Positions 13,518-22,094 of a stretch of 40,014 nucleotides of DNA are shown one piece after another. Position 1 is the stretch's first letter. Each line of letters opens with the position of its first letter. A model generated the notes under the pieces. That model saw only the letters and a list, made by a program, of their open reading frames with translations, searched no databases and was not told where the DNA came from. The translations under genes and the position numbers were made by a program. Where the stretch lies: IMG/VR virus record IMGVR_UViG_3300045049_000089, positions 1-40,014 of that record. One strand, 5' to 3'. Origin of the DNA: a virus.

Positions 13518-14009
13518 TCACGCTCCTGAGATTTTGAGATTGCGGGCGATGCGATTCGTCCACCCTCGCCCGAAGGTGGGCCACTCGTCGGTAAGCGACG
13601 TGTAGTAGGTAAGGCGGCTCGAATTGAAGCGCACGATGACAAGCATAGGATCGAGCGCTCGGACAGCGGCGATCGTGATGGCGCCGATTATGCCGTCCTG
13701 CTGGGCGCCCGCCGCCCCTTGCAGCCATTGGGCTGGGTGACCACCGTTGTATGCGGCGTCGAAGACATTGAAGCCCACGCGCGGATCGAACTGGTCGCAC
13801 TGGTAGGCATCCCAATACTTCGCCTTGGCTATCGCCTGTGCGGTCGATAGCGGAAGTGCTTGCATTGCTCCTGAGTAGCCCCAAGCGCGCGCGACCGTCT
13901 CGGTGATGCCATACATCGTCGCGCCCCCCGGATCGGCCGGATTGTCGACGTAGCCTCCCTCCGAGCCGATCACGACTGCGAAGGCATCCGCGAAACAAGT
14001 GATGCTCAT
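13518..14009 (-). CDS. GH108 endolysin
   Basis: 163 residues. The glycosyl hydrolase 108 signature is clear: catalytic Glu17 in SEGGYVDNPADPGGATMYGI, followed by a helical lysozyme-like domain. The C-terminal ~60 residues match the associated PG_binding_3 region (GIIGAITIAAVRALD ... FGRGWTNRI). ATG at 14009 overlaps the preceding TAA (TAATG). Cleaves peptidoglycan glycan strands at lysis. No signal peptide, so export needs one of the adjacent membrane proteins. Confidence 0.9.
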   Translation of the reverse strand: MSITCFADAFAVVIGSEGGYVDNPADPGGATMYGITETVARAWGYSGAMQALPLSTAQAIAKAKYWDAYQCDQFDPRVGFNVFDAAYNGGHPAQWLQGAAGAQQDGIIGAITIAAVRALDPMLVIVRFNSSRLTYYTSLTDEWPTFGRGWTNRIARNLKISGA

Positions 14010-14383
14010 TATTCGCTCGGTTCTGTGAGTGCCTTCAAGATGCGCGGGTTATTGAGCAAGCGCAGCAGATCGGCTTGCATGTCGCGCTGAGCCTCCGCGA
14101 TAGCGAGCGTCGCCGCCGTGTTCGCGCGGATTTCCGTGACCATTTCGAGGATCGCGGTCAGCATGCGCTCGCACAGCGCCGCGGATGCGTCGGCCACGAC
14201 CATCAGCACCGCGCCGGCCGAGCTCGCCTCGATCGAGAGGATCAGGTTCGTGAGGCCGAGGTCGCCGTCATAGCCGAGCCGCACGTGCGCGTAGAGCGAC
14301 GCCGTGATGTAGCCGGCCAGCACCCAGAGGAAATACTTCGGATTGCGCGCGGCGACGTACAGCTTGAACAGGCGCTCACGCAT
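14009..14383 (-). CDS. Membrane protein, candidate holin (DUF1003-like look)
   Basis: 124 residues with two hydrophobic segments (about 16-32 and 43-66) and a C-terminal amphipathic helix (ATLAIAEAQRDMQADLLRLL). The LGLTNLILSIEASSAGAVLM stretch recalls the DUF1003 membrane family, but this is by eye. Directly upstream of the endolysin with a TAATG overlap. Candidate holin. Confidence 0.6.
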   Translation of the reverse strand: MRERLFKLYVAARNPKYFLWVLAGYITASLYAHVRLGYDGDLGLTNLILSIEASSAGAVLMVVADASAALCERMLTAILEMVTEIRANTAATLAIAEAQRDMQADLLRLLNNPRILKALTEPSE

Positions 14384-14567
14384 GAGGATGGAAATACATG
14401 AGCGCTTCGAAAGCCGCTTCGAGCGCGACCAGCGTAATCACGAGCCACTCGAGCGCGCGGCTCTTGCGCACCTCCTTGTCGCCCTCAATGATGTCGAGCC
14501 GCTGCGTAATATGGTCGAGCCGCTCGTCCACGAGATCAAAGCGGCCCTCGATCAGATCGTCATCCAT
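14376..14567 (-). CDS. Small tail-anchored membrane protein (63 aa)
   Basis: An acidic helical N terminus with heptad-like spacing (RFDLVDERLDHITQRLDIIE) followed by one membrane segment (LEWLVITLVALEAAFEAL) near the C terminus. ATG at 14567 chosen; the longer frame overlaps the previous gene more. Lysis-region protein of unknown role, possibly an antiholin. Confidence 0.55.
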   Translation of the reverse strand: MDDDLIEGRFDLVDERLDHITQRLDIIEGDKEVRKSRALEWLVITLVALEAAFEALMYFHPHA

Positions 14568-14886
14568 GCCAGTGCCCCAGAGCGAAATCGACGAACGCAA
14601 TCAACGCCATCAGGCCGCCGAACCATGCTGCCAGTTTCGTTGGGATCGAGTTGTGCGCGTCGCGTGCGCGCTGATCGAACCGATCGCTTACGTCGCGCCG
14701 AAGATCGCCGATATCCTCTTTCGTCGCGACGCGTCCCATCGTTTCGCGCAAGATGCCGATCGCGTCGTCGAGCTTAGAGATATGCCGCTCATGACGCGCG
14801 ATGTCTTCGTCGTGCGCATCGACGCGCGCGCGCACCTCGGCAATCGCTTCGGCATTCTCTCGGATGGCTGCTTGAATGTGGTCCAT
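14560..14886 (-). CDS. Coiled-coil membrane protein of the lysis region (108 aa)
   Basis: 108 residues: a long charged coiled coil (about 1-80) and one C-terminal membrane helix (LAAWFGGLMALIAFVDFAL). ATG at 14886. An inner-membrane protein projecting a coiled coil would suit an inner-membrane spanin if the orientation were reversed. As written, it is an unassigned lysis-cassette protein. Confidence 0.6.
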   Translation of the reverse strand: MDHIQAAIRENAEAIAEVRARVDAHDEDIARHERHISKLDDAIGILRETMGRVATKEDIGDLRRDVSDRFDQRARDAHNSIPTKLAAWFGGLMALIAFVDFALGHWHG

Positions 14887-14896
14887 ATGTGCCCCG

Positions 14897-15373
14897 TTAA
14901 GAATGAGGGTAAATCGTGAAGTTGTAGGTTTGCCCGTCGTTTCCGTATAGGCCGATGCCAGAATCTCCAGCCCACTCTCCCGATCCAACATACGTCAGTA
15001 CGCTAGATCGATTTAAAGTTGTGTTTGTTACTATGAGGCTTCCGGTATAGGCGGTTGGCGTGTTTGCAGCAGTTACGCCTATAGGAGGGCCAATCTGTTG
15101 CTCAATTATTTGAGAAATTTGTGAATCAAAAAATTGGACGTTTGGGACAACATTCACAAGATAAAAAATATTCCCGCCACCTGCATCCATACGAACCGTA
15201 CCACTAGCATTGCAGTGACCAGATTTCCCGAGCAAATCGCTGAAGCTGACCGGCAATGCGGTCTTGCCGGCGAGAGCGATCACCCACGGATGATTGATCG
15301 AAAGCGGCAGCGACAAGCCGAGCTCGGTGGCGATCTGTGACATGGAGAGCGGAAACGCTGCTGGCAGCGTCAT
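14897..15373 (-). CDS. Virion protein, tail-fibre associated (158 aa)
   Basis: 158 residues. The N terminus (SQIATELGLSLPLSINHPWV) is a short helical module seen at the start of several phage structural proteins. The rest is beta-rich and Gly/Thr-rich. Overlaps the S74-type fibre stop by 4 bp. Base composition in the 3' half is AT-richer than its neighbours, suggesting exchange of receptor-facing sequence. Function inferred from position. Confidence 0.55.
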   Translation of the reverse strand: MTLPAAFPLSMSQIATELGLSLPLSINHPWVIALAGKTALPVSFSDLLGKSGHCNASGTVRMDAGGGNIFYLVNVVPNVQFFDSQISQIIEQQIGPPIGVTAANTPTAYTGSLIVTNTTLNRSSVLTYVGSGEWAGDSGIGLYGNDGQTYNFTIYPHS

Positions 15374-15993
15374 GGCGTTTCTCCACGCTCATCGAGCAGG
15401 CGCAGCACGAGAGGGATGAGTTCGAGCACTGTGACGAGCGCGGCATGCCCATATGCGATCGAGAGCGTGCCGTCGTCGGCTTCGTGCACGACCTCGGGAA
15501 ATGCTTCGCGCATCGATTGCGCGCCGGCCCCGGCGCTGCGGGGACCGCCATTCACCCATGCGAAGGTGCCATGCAGGACGCCGGCCATGCGCTCAAGGAA
15601 GTCGCGCGCCATCGGGCGCCAATCCTCCTTCAAGCGCTCGTCTGACGTGCCGGTAATATTGGAGCCGCTGATGGTGCCCGTCGTCGTGATCGATTGCGTC
15701 GTATTGATGAGGCCAGCACTCGCGCCAAGCACGGTAAATCCTGCGCTCTGAATCTGACCTACCGTCGCATACTCGTTCGTGTTCTGCGCATTGGCGACGC
15801 TCAGGTGCCTGAAGTTTCCCATCGGCAGATTGGCCGTCGGCGTCGTCTGTCCATCAACGGCGATTGACGCCGTCAGGGCAGACGCAATATCCGTCATCGT
15901 TGGGTTTGCCCACCCACTGGAGCTGATCGTCGTGCCGGTCACAACCGGATTGCCTGATGGTAGGCTATAGGTCCCGCTGCCATTACGAGGCAT
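15370..15993 (-). CDS. Tail fibre with C-terminal S74 chaperone domain
   Basis: 207 residues. The N-terminal part (GSGTYSLPSGNPVVTGTTIS ... WANPTMTDIASALT) is the particle-binding module common in podovirus fibres. After a short beta region, SDERLKEDW at residues 117-125 opens an intramolecular chaperone (Peptidase_S74) domain, which self-cleaves before the Ser after trimer assembly. The fibre shaft is unusually short. Confidence 0.8.
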   Translation of the reverse strand: MPRNGSGTYSLPSGNPVVTGTTISSSGWANPTMTDIASALTASIAVDGQTTPTANLPMGNFRHLSVANAQNTNEYATVGQIQSAGFTVLGASAGLINTTQSITTTGTISGSNITGTSDERLKEDWRPMARDFLERMAGVLHGTFAWVNGGPRSAGAGAQSMREAFPEVVHEADDGTLSIAYGHAALVTVLELIPLVLRLLDERGETP

Positions 15994-16016
15994 GGCGCAC
16001 CCCCAAGGAGAGAATC

Positions 16017-16250
16017 ATGCTGTTTGTATTTGTGCGGGAGCATTGGCTGCTCTCGATCATCGTCATTTTCATCGGTGGCATCCTATGGGGCATTTACGAG
16101 GCTGCGACGGCTAACCCCTACGACCGCGGCTGGGACGACCTGCCGACGCAAAGCGGCAGCGAGCGCCTGCTGCGATCCATTGACGGGACCGGCCGCACGA
16201 GCGTTCAGGTAAGGAAGGAGGGCCTCGGGGTTAAGAAGAAAGTCCGATAG
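16017..16250 (+). CDS. Plus-strand small membrane protein within the late region (77 aa)
   Basis: A plus-strand frame with an ideal ribosome-binding site: AAGGAG at 16005-16010, 6 nt before the ATG. The 77 residues comprise a short N terminus, one strong membrane helix (about residues 10-27) and a basic cytoplasmic tail. It overlaps the 3' end of the minus-strand transglycosylase gene by 168 bp. No good promoter is seen. A prophage-expressed exclusion protein is possible, but a chance frame cannot be excluded. Confidence 0.45.
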   Translation: MLFVFVREHWLLSIIVIFIGGILWGIYEAATANPYDRGWDDLPTQSGSERLLRSIDGTGRTSVQVRKEGLGVKKKVR

Positions 16251-18485
16251 CTGGGCGTTTAGGCGATTACCGACCATTTGGCCGACTTTCCCGATACCGC
16301 TGGCGACGCCGAGCCCGGCCCACGGATGCCCCGCCGCAGCCACGGCGCCCCCCGCCAGAAGACGGCCGAGATTGGTACTTCCTCCGTAGGATGGACCGTA
16401 CAGATTGCGAGCCAACCAACCATCGGCCGCAATGTTGTAGGCCGTATCGCTGCCGGGCGATTTCAATGAGTTCGAGATCGTTGCGCGCTGCAAGTCGCGC
16501 CCCACGTTTTCCAGAGCATCTTGCGCCGATGGCTCAATACCGAACTCTTGGTTTTTGAGAGCCCGCGCCAGCGCCGTCGCATAAGGGCCGGCCTGTAATA
16601 CAGGCTGTTGATTGACGTTCGCGCTGCGCCCAAGACTCGACATCGCGTTCGCAACCTCTTGCCCGGCGCTCATCGTATTAACGGGAACACTGGCCTGCGC
16701 ATACGCCGCGCGCGCCGCGTCGATCGCCGGGATATTCTGCGATCCCCACTGGTCGATCGCGTTGGCTGTTTTGGTCAAAGCGCGAACCTGCTGAGCTGAA
16801 CCGTTGCGCTGAGCGACGCCAATTTGATCTCGCATGGCTCGACCGAGATAGTCGAGCGCTTGACCTGAAATAGGCTGTTTAGATGCCGTTGGAAACGAAA
16901 GCGATACGCCTTCATCTGCAGCCAGCCTTACGGCGTCATCCATCGCGCTTTTTACGGCAGGCCGGGAAAATAGGCTAGTGAGCGGCGCATCTGCTGCCGC
17001 CCATGAATTGTTCACGTTGTCATAAAGGGGCGCCGTGGCGGTCAATCGAGCCCGCTCGGCCGCCTGAATATCAGCCGGAGTGCCGGCGACCCCGTTGATG
17101 GCGGCCCATCTGGCTTCGTTGTTGTCGAGTGCGCGCTGTTCAAGCGCTGTGCGGATCTGAGGAACGTTCCCCGCAGCCTTTTCGGTCTGCAACAAAACCG
17201 GGCTTCCTGCCACTTGAGCCGTCGTCGGCATCGAGCCGCGCACGAACTGCGGTGCGCTCGCGATGTTCTGCGCGACATTCCCCGCCTCATCGCCTACGGC
17301 GTTCGCCAAGCCTTCACCGACGACGCCTTGCGGGTTGATGATCGGCCGCACGGCGCCATAGAGATTCGAGCCGATCGCTTTCCCCGCTGCCGCTGCTGCC
17401 GGCATCGCGACACCAAGCGCCGCGCCAGTCCCGACGTTACGCGCGTCCTGCGGCCCGACAGGCTGATTTGGGTCAATCGGCGCTCCGGTCGCCATGATCC
17501 CGCCATTCACGGCGTTTCCGAGTGCAGCCCCGATCGCGCGCCCGACCGGCGCGACTGCATTCGGCGTAAGGCGCGTTATCCCAGCGCGAACGGCGTTACC
17601 GGGAGCCATCGCGCCCGACATAGGGAGCAGCATCGGCGCAACGAATGCCGCGGCCTTCTCGCCGGGCGACGCGGTCTGTGAGAACTGCTGATCTGCCTGC
17701 GCCTGCGTCGCCGTATCGCGCGCGGCGACATCAGCCGGGAAAAAAGGGAGATGGCGCTCGGCGAAGTTCGCCGCGTTGTTGAACATGCTTCCAACGCCGT
17801 GCGCCCCGGCGCGCGCGATTTGCCCGAGTTGAGAGAGCGTATCGGGCGATGCGCCGCCGGCGGCTAGATCCTGCGCTTGTGCTGCCTGCGCCTGTTGTGC
17901 GCCGCTCGATGCGCTACTTGGCGAAACTACGGGCGCTTGTGCGGCCGGCGCTTTTCCGCTCGCAATCCCTTGCGCCATTGCGAGAATAGGATCGGACGTG
18001 GCGGCCGTCGGTGCTGCACTAGGGGCCGCGGAAGGCGAGCCGCCCTTCTGAATCGACTGCGCCATGGCCAAGACCGGATCGGCGCCCTGCGGCGCTTCCT
18101 GCGCGGCGGCCGGCGCGCCCTGCTTCATCTGCCCGAAGATGCCCGACACCTGATCGACATACTGCGAGGTTTTAGGGCCCCACAGTTTTTGATTCGGGCC
18201 AGCGAAATGCGCAGCTACCGCATCGTCGACGTTTCCGTTGAAGCGCTGCAGATTCTCTGCAAACATCTTCGCCGCCGCCGGAATGGCTTGCTGCGGATCA
18301 AGCGGATTAATGCCATAGGATTTGGCCGTAGCGGGAGTGAAGCCCATGAGGCCCGACGCGCCGCTCGCGGGATTCACGGCCGTCGGGTTCATCGACGATT
18401 CCTTCATCGCAATCGCGCGCAGGATCGTCGGGTCGACGCCATATTGCTGCCCGGCAGCTTGAAAAATGGGGGTGAAGTCAGGCAT
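16083..18485 (-). CDS. DNA-ejection protein with lytic transglycosylase domain
   Basis: 800 residues. Residues ~1-125 are an SLT domain, with catalytic Glu29 in MKESSMNP and the downstream GLMGFTPATAKSYGI motif. Ala/Pro-rich linkers follow (about 125-230), then a long mostly helical part with small hydrophobic patches. This is the build of podovirus internal virion proteins that cross the cell wall ahead of the DNA. ATG at 18485 overlaps the previous stop (TGATG). Confidence 0.8.
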   Translation of the reverse strand: MPDFTPIFQAAGQQYGVDPTILRAIAMKESSMNPTAVNPASGASGLMGFTPATAKSYGINPLDPQQAIPAAAKMFAENLQRFNGNVDDAVAAHFAGPNQKLWGPKTSQYVDQVSGIFGQMKQGAPAAAQEAPQGADPVLAMAQSIQKGGSPSAAPSAAPTAATSDPILAMAQGIASGKAPAAQAPVVSPSSASSGAQQAQAAQAQDLAAGGASPDTLSQLGQIARAGAHGVGSMFNNAANFAERHLPFFPADVAARDTATQAQADQQFSQTASPGEKAAAFVAPMLLPMSGAMAPGNAVRAGITRLTPNAVAPVGRAIGAALGNAVNGGIMATGAPIDPNQPVGPQDARNVGTGAALGVAMPAAAAAGKAIGSNLYGAVRPIINPQGVVGEGLANAVGDEAGNVAQNIASAPQFVRGSMPTTAQVAGSPVLLQTEKAAGNVPQIRTALEQRALDNNEARWAAINGVAGTPADIQAAERARLTATAPLYDNVNNSWAAADAPLTSLFSRPAVKSAMDDAVRLAADEGVSLSFPTASKQPISGQALDYLGRAMRDQIGVAQRNGSAQQVRALTKTANAIDQWGSQNIPAIDAARAAYAQASVPVNTMSAGQEVANAMSSLGRSANVNQQPVLQAGPYATALARALKNQEFGIEPSAQDALENVGRDLQRATISNSLKSPGSDTAYNIAADGWLARNLYGPSYGGSTNLGRLLAGGAVAAAGHPWAGLGVASGIGKVGQMVGNRLNAQLSDFLLNPEALLPYLNARAAGPVNGSQQALAAALRRQVVPAAVVGVSRRSLVNAP

Positions 18486-20149
18486 CAGAAGGCTCCCATC
18501 GATTGCATCGCCTTGTACGACTTCATGAAATCGTCGAGCTTGCCCTGCTTCTTGAGGTCGGTCAGATAGGCCTGTTGATCGGCAGCATTCGGCATCGACC
18601 GAACCATCATCACGTCAGGGCTATAGATGCGGTTCCATTGAGCCTCGAACTGCGGATAGTTGACCGTGCTCTGGCCGTTCTGATTGAGGAATGCCTGTGC
18701 GGCCTGATACTTCGCCTGCACGCCGGCCTGCTGCCCACGAACATACTGGATGGCGTAACGCAGCGCTTGCGGATTCATCGCTTCAGTATTCGGCTGACCG
18801 TGCGAGAACGCTTCGAAACGCGCATCCGAGCCGTTATACCCGCTCGCCGAGGCCGCCTGGGCATTCGCATTCGCGAGGAATTTCTGCAAGCTCTGGTAGC
18901 CGGTCACGTCGCCCTGCATGAGCGGGATGCCGGCAGTATTTAGGCGACCGATGATGTTCGCGCCCAGCGTCGAGCCGGGGCCCGTCGTCACGCCGTCGAG
19001 CAGAGCCTGCTCCGCTTTGTTGTAGCCATCGATCGCCGTCGGAGTCGATGCGGCGGCGCCGCGCAAGGCGTTGAACGAATCGGCGGAGCCTTCTGCCAGC
19101 TTCTCCGCACCAGGGGCGAGCCCGGGCGATACGGCGCCAGAATTAGGCGCTTGATAGCCGCCAAAACGTCCCGAATTTACGGACCCCGATTGTGCCCCGG
19201 GCGCGCGTTGACCCGTGGCGATCCCATATGCCGTCGCATATGCAGGCCTTCCAGTAGCGGTATCGACACCCTTCTGGATATCGAACATTGCGGGACCACT
19301 AGCCTTGGCGGCAGACATTGACCCCTCGACACCGATTGCCCCTGGCTGAGGAACGACTGCTCCGGTGAAATTACCGTTTGCGTCTTGGACCGGCATGCCG
19401 CCTGCCGGAACAGCAGGCATCCATTGCATCTGCCCTGTCGTGCGATTGAGCATATAGCCGCCGGCACGCCCGGCTTGATACTCCGGAGCGAGGGTATTCG
19501 CCAGCGCAGTTTGAGCGATTTGGCGCCCACGCGGCGTACTCGGGTCGATGCCGGCCGCGCGCATCTGCGACACGATATCTGCTTGCTTGTATGCGCCTGC
19601 TTGCGTCTTCCAATATTCGTCCGGCGAATTCAGGTACATCATGGCCGCCTGTTGCACCGGCATGCCGAGCGGATTCATTGGGCCACCGGGAGATAGCATC
19701 CCCGGAGTGCCCTGCGTTTGCCCTAGCTGCCCAGATACCCCGCGAGCCCCAGCAGCCCCGTCATCGAGTACGGGTTGTTCTGCTGGGGCTGACTGAAGAG
19801 GGGATGCATTGCCCCCCATCGCCGGGGCCGAAGCTCCGAAGCCCTGCGTCGGATTGCTGCCGACCAGAGCTTGCCATTGCTGCGCGCCGAGATTGTTCAG
19901 GCCTTGGCCGGCCTGATTGCCCATCTGCGAGCCCATCAATGCCGAGGCCAGTTGAGCAGCCGGGACGGCCCACGACGTGCGCGGCATGACTTGGTAGTTC
20001 TGCGAGCCACCCGATCCAACGGTGCCCTGCTGAGGCCGCTGCGCCAGCGAGTTTTGCATGAGCGCCTGCGCGAGTTGCTGCTGCCGTTGCAGGTCATAGA
20101 GCGATCCTTGATACTGCGGGAGGACCGCCATCCCGCCGATGTTAGGCAT
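18485..20149 (-). CDS. Internal virion / ejection protein (554 aa)
   Basis: 554 residues, rich in Gln, Ala and Gly, beginning with a Gln-rich helix (YDLQRQQQLAQALMQ) and ending helical. Low-complexity central part. Placed between the transglycosylase ejection protein and the diiron-oxidase-like gene. The role follows from the P22/N4-like pattern of three clustered ejection proteins, not from a motif. Confidence 0.65.
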   Translation of the reverse strand: MPNIGGMAVLPQYQGSLYDLQRQQQLAQALMQNSLAQRPQQGTVGSGGSQNYQVMPRTSWAVPAAQLASALMGSQMGNQAGQGLNNLGAQQWQALVGSNPTQGFGASAPAMGGNASPLQSAPAEQPVLDDGAAGARGVSGQLGQTQGTPGMLSPGGPMNPLGMPVQQAAMMYLNSPDEYWKTQAGAYKQADIVSQMRAAGIDPSTPRGRQIAQTALANTLAPEYQAGRAGGYMLNRTTGQMQWMPAVPAGGMPVQDANGNFTGAVVPQPGAIGVEGSMSAAKASGPAMFDIQKGVDTATGRPAYATAYGIATGQRAPGAQSGSVNSGRFGGYQAPNSGAVSPGLAPGAEKLAEGSADSFNALRGAAASTPTAIDGYNKAEQALLDGVTTGPGSTLGANIIGRLNTAGIPLMQGDVTGYQSLQKFLANANAQAASASGYNGSDARFEAFSHGQPNTEAMNPQALRYAIQYVRGQQAGVQAKYQAAQAFLNQNGQSTVNYPQFEAQWNRIYSPDVMMVRSMPNAADQQAYLTDLKKQGKLDDFMKSYKAMQSMGAF

Positions 20150-20723
20150 GTGAGCCTCCGAATTTCGCGACCGCGGCGCGAATGTAAAAAACCGTTTGGA
20201 CGGCGTTCTGCTTCACCAATTCGCGTCGATTCACATCGAGCGCCTCAATCTGAGCGACGATCGCCGGCCCATGCACGGCATCGTTTTCTGCGTGATAGCG
20301 CAGCGTTCGGCACAAGCCCTTTCCGTGGATTCTCTCGACCTCATCGAGATAGCCCAGCGGCATCGAAAAGCCTTCAAGCACGAGCATGTAGCCGAGCAGA
20401 GCGCAGGCGTCGACATACCGAATGAGGTAGTGCTGGGAGCCCGCCATTGCGACGGCTTCCGGCGAGATGGGCATTGCCCGCACGTCGAGCTCGACGCCGG
20501 CGAGATCATCCTCGAGCCATTGAGCATGCCCCCTTTCATCTTCAAGATGGTCAATGAAAAAGTCCTGAAGGTCGCCCGTCGAATGCGCGATTGCCTCGCG
20601 CAAAAGGTCCTCGCTCGCGATCATCAACTGATGATCGAAAATGAGATTGGCGAGAAAACTCATGCGGTCGCGCAAATCCAGAGAGGGCATGATCTGGCGC
20701 AATGACTTGATGAATTCGTGCAT
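20142..20723 (-). CDS. Heme-oxygenase-like diiron oxidase family protein
   Basis: 193 residues, all-helical. Three motifs match the iron-containing redox enzyme/HDO family: His59-x3-Glu63-x2-His66 (DHLEDERGHAQWL), Glu117 (YMLVLEGFSMPL), and His144-x3-Asp148-x2-His151 (YHAENDAVHGPAI). They are spaced as on the core helices of such enzymes, so the metal site looks intact. Family members do N-oxygenation, desaturation, C-C cleavage or ring formation on small molecules or amino acids. No phage role is known to me. ATG at 20723; it overlaps the next gene by 8 bp and lies 2 bp from the previous one, so it is fully embedded in the virion operon and presumably made late. Alternative: a degenerate fold reused as a virion part. 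Confidence 0.75.
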   Translation of the reverse strand: MHEFIKSLRQIMPSLDLRDRMSFLANLIFDHQLMIASEDLLREAIAHSTGDLQDFFIDHLEDERGHAQWLEDDLAGVELDVRAMPISPEAVAMAGSQHYLIRYVDACALLGYMLVLEGFSMPLGYLDEVERIHGKGLCRTLRYHAENDAVHGPAIVAQIEALDVNRRELVKQNAVQTVFYIRAAVAKFGGSHA

Positions 20724-20725
20724 GG

Positions 20726-21667
20726 TCAGTACATCATGATCGCCATCGCAGCCATCGACGCCATGCCGCCGATTTCCTGCGTGGTTTGGTTGGAACTCGC
20801 CACGTCGGCGTTGTGACCAGCGAGTTGCCCCTGATAGGCATTGTTCATATAGCTCGCAATGTCGGATGCGTTCGCCGACGACGGGGCAGTGCCGGTGTAG
20901 CCAGGAATCATGCTCGCGATCGTCTGCAGGTTCGAATACGGCGCTTGTCCAATGCCCACCGTTTGGCCGAGCAAGCCCCCCTGCGTATTGATGCTGTTGA
21001 TCTGATTCTGCAGGTTTTGCGAGCCGACCTGAGAGCCGGTGAGCACCGCGTTGTTGATCGCCTGTTGCTGCTGCTGCCCCTGCGCGCGCTGCAGATTCGA
21101 ATATGCGTTGTCATAGGCCTCGGAGCCAGGGGCAAGTCCCTGATTCGCAAGTTGCGCCTGCAGCGACGTTTGCTGCTGCTGAAATTGCGGCTGCAGATAG
21201 CCCATCGTCGACGCGTAGGCAGCTTGCTGACCTTGCGCCTGGGCCTGCTGTGCGGCTTGCGGGCTCAGGCTCCCGGCGAGGCCATACAACCCGCTCAGGG
21301 CAGTCGAATTGATCCGGCCGCTTTGCCCCGTCTGCCCCAGCAGATTATCGAGCTGTCCCTGCAATTGAGGGTTCGCTGAAATCTGCGTGCTAAAAATCGG
21401 CGCGCCGTCGGGCGCGGTGCCGGTCTGAACCGTCGTTTGCGATCCAAACGGGTTCGAGTAGTCGTTGAGGTTGAGGTACTTGTTGAACTCAGCGGTTTGC
21501 TGATTCTGCTGAGTCTGCGCGCCCGCCGTCGCGTAGGGATCGGGAGGCGCGGGTGCATCGCCACCCTTTCCTCCTTCGAGCGTGGCCGCCCGGTTGCGCC
21601 CGAGCGCTTTACGAAACGCGCTCGACGGCAAATCCGGGCCGTCGCAGGTAATCCAATAATGCCGCAT
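20726..21667 (-). CDS. Gln-rich internal virion protein (313 aa)
   Basis: 313 residues with Gln/Ala/Asn-rich, helical low-complexity sequence. A GGKGGDAPAPPDP segment near residue 33 is typical of the N terminus of podovirus ejection proteins. As called, the start (ATG 21667) overlaps the GNAT gene by 59 bp. A strong GGAGG lies later, but no in-frame start follows it, so the upstream ATG is kept. Probable smallest ejection protein. Confidence 0.7.
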   Translation of the reverse strand: MRHYWITCDGPDLPSSAFRKALGRNRAATLEGGKGGDAPAPPDPYATAGAQTQQNQQTAEFNKYLNLNDYSNPFGSQTTVQTGTAPDGAPIFSTQISANPQLQGQLDNLLGQTGQSGRINSTALSGLYGLAGSLSPQAAQQAQAQGQQAAYASTMGYLQPQFQQQQTSLQAQLANQGLAPGSEAYDNAYSNLQRAQGQQQQQAINNAVLTGSQVGSQNLQNQINSINTQGGLLGQTVGIGQAPYSNLQTIASMIPGYTGTAPSSANASDIASYMNNAYQGQLAGHNADVASSNQTTQEIGGMASMAAMAIMMY

Positions 21668-22094
21668 GGTATTTGCCTTCGATGAATCGGCATTCGCTTT
21701 TCAGCATGCCGTAGACGATCAAGTCCGTTCCATCGGTGCAAGCCGCGCGGAGTTGTCCTTCACGCTTGAACCCCAAGTGCTCGTCGAAACGCTGAGCGTC
21801 GACGTTATCGGCCCGCACAAGGCCCGTGATCCTGCTGCATCCCAACTGCAGAAATGGGTAACGGAAACATGCTGCCAGATAAGGCGCTGTCAGCCAATGC
21901 CGCGAGCCATCGGATGCGACATGCGCGAGGATATTGCTGCCCGCACGCATGTTGTAGACGGTGCCGGCCACGAGTTCGCCATCGACCTCGAGGCCGATCG
22001 CGGTGAAGAGCTTATAGCCGTCCTGCTCGTCGGTGCGCTCGGCCACCCACCGCATGACGCGCTCGGGCTGGTTCCAGACGATGTGCTTTTTCAC
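21609..22094 (-). CDS. GNAT-type N-acetyltransferase
   Basis: 161 residues. GTG at 22094 overlaps the preceding stop (GTGA); a longer frame lies within the gp10-like gene. GNAT features: a beta strand pair (LEVDGELVAGTVYNM), the helix-strand acetyl-CoA region (PYLAACFRYPFLQLGCSRITGLV), and the terminal NVDAQRFDEHLGFKREGQLR ... YGML pattern. Such genes occur among tail and ejection genes of several phage groups; the substrate is unknown. It is separated from the diiron-oxidase-like gene by one ejection gene. Confidence 0.8.
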   Translation of the reverse strand: MKKHIVWNQPERVMRWVAERTDEQDGYKLFTAIGLEVDGELVAGTVYNMRAGSNILAHVASDGSRHWLTAPYLAACFRYPFLQLGCSRITGLVRADNVDAQRFDEHLGFKREGQLRAACTDGTDLIVYGMLKSECRFIEGKYHAALLDYLRRPGFAVERVS

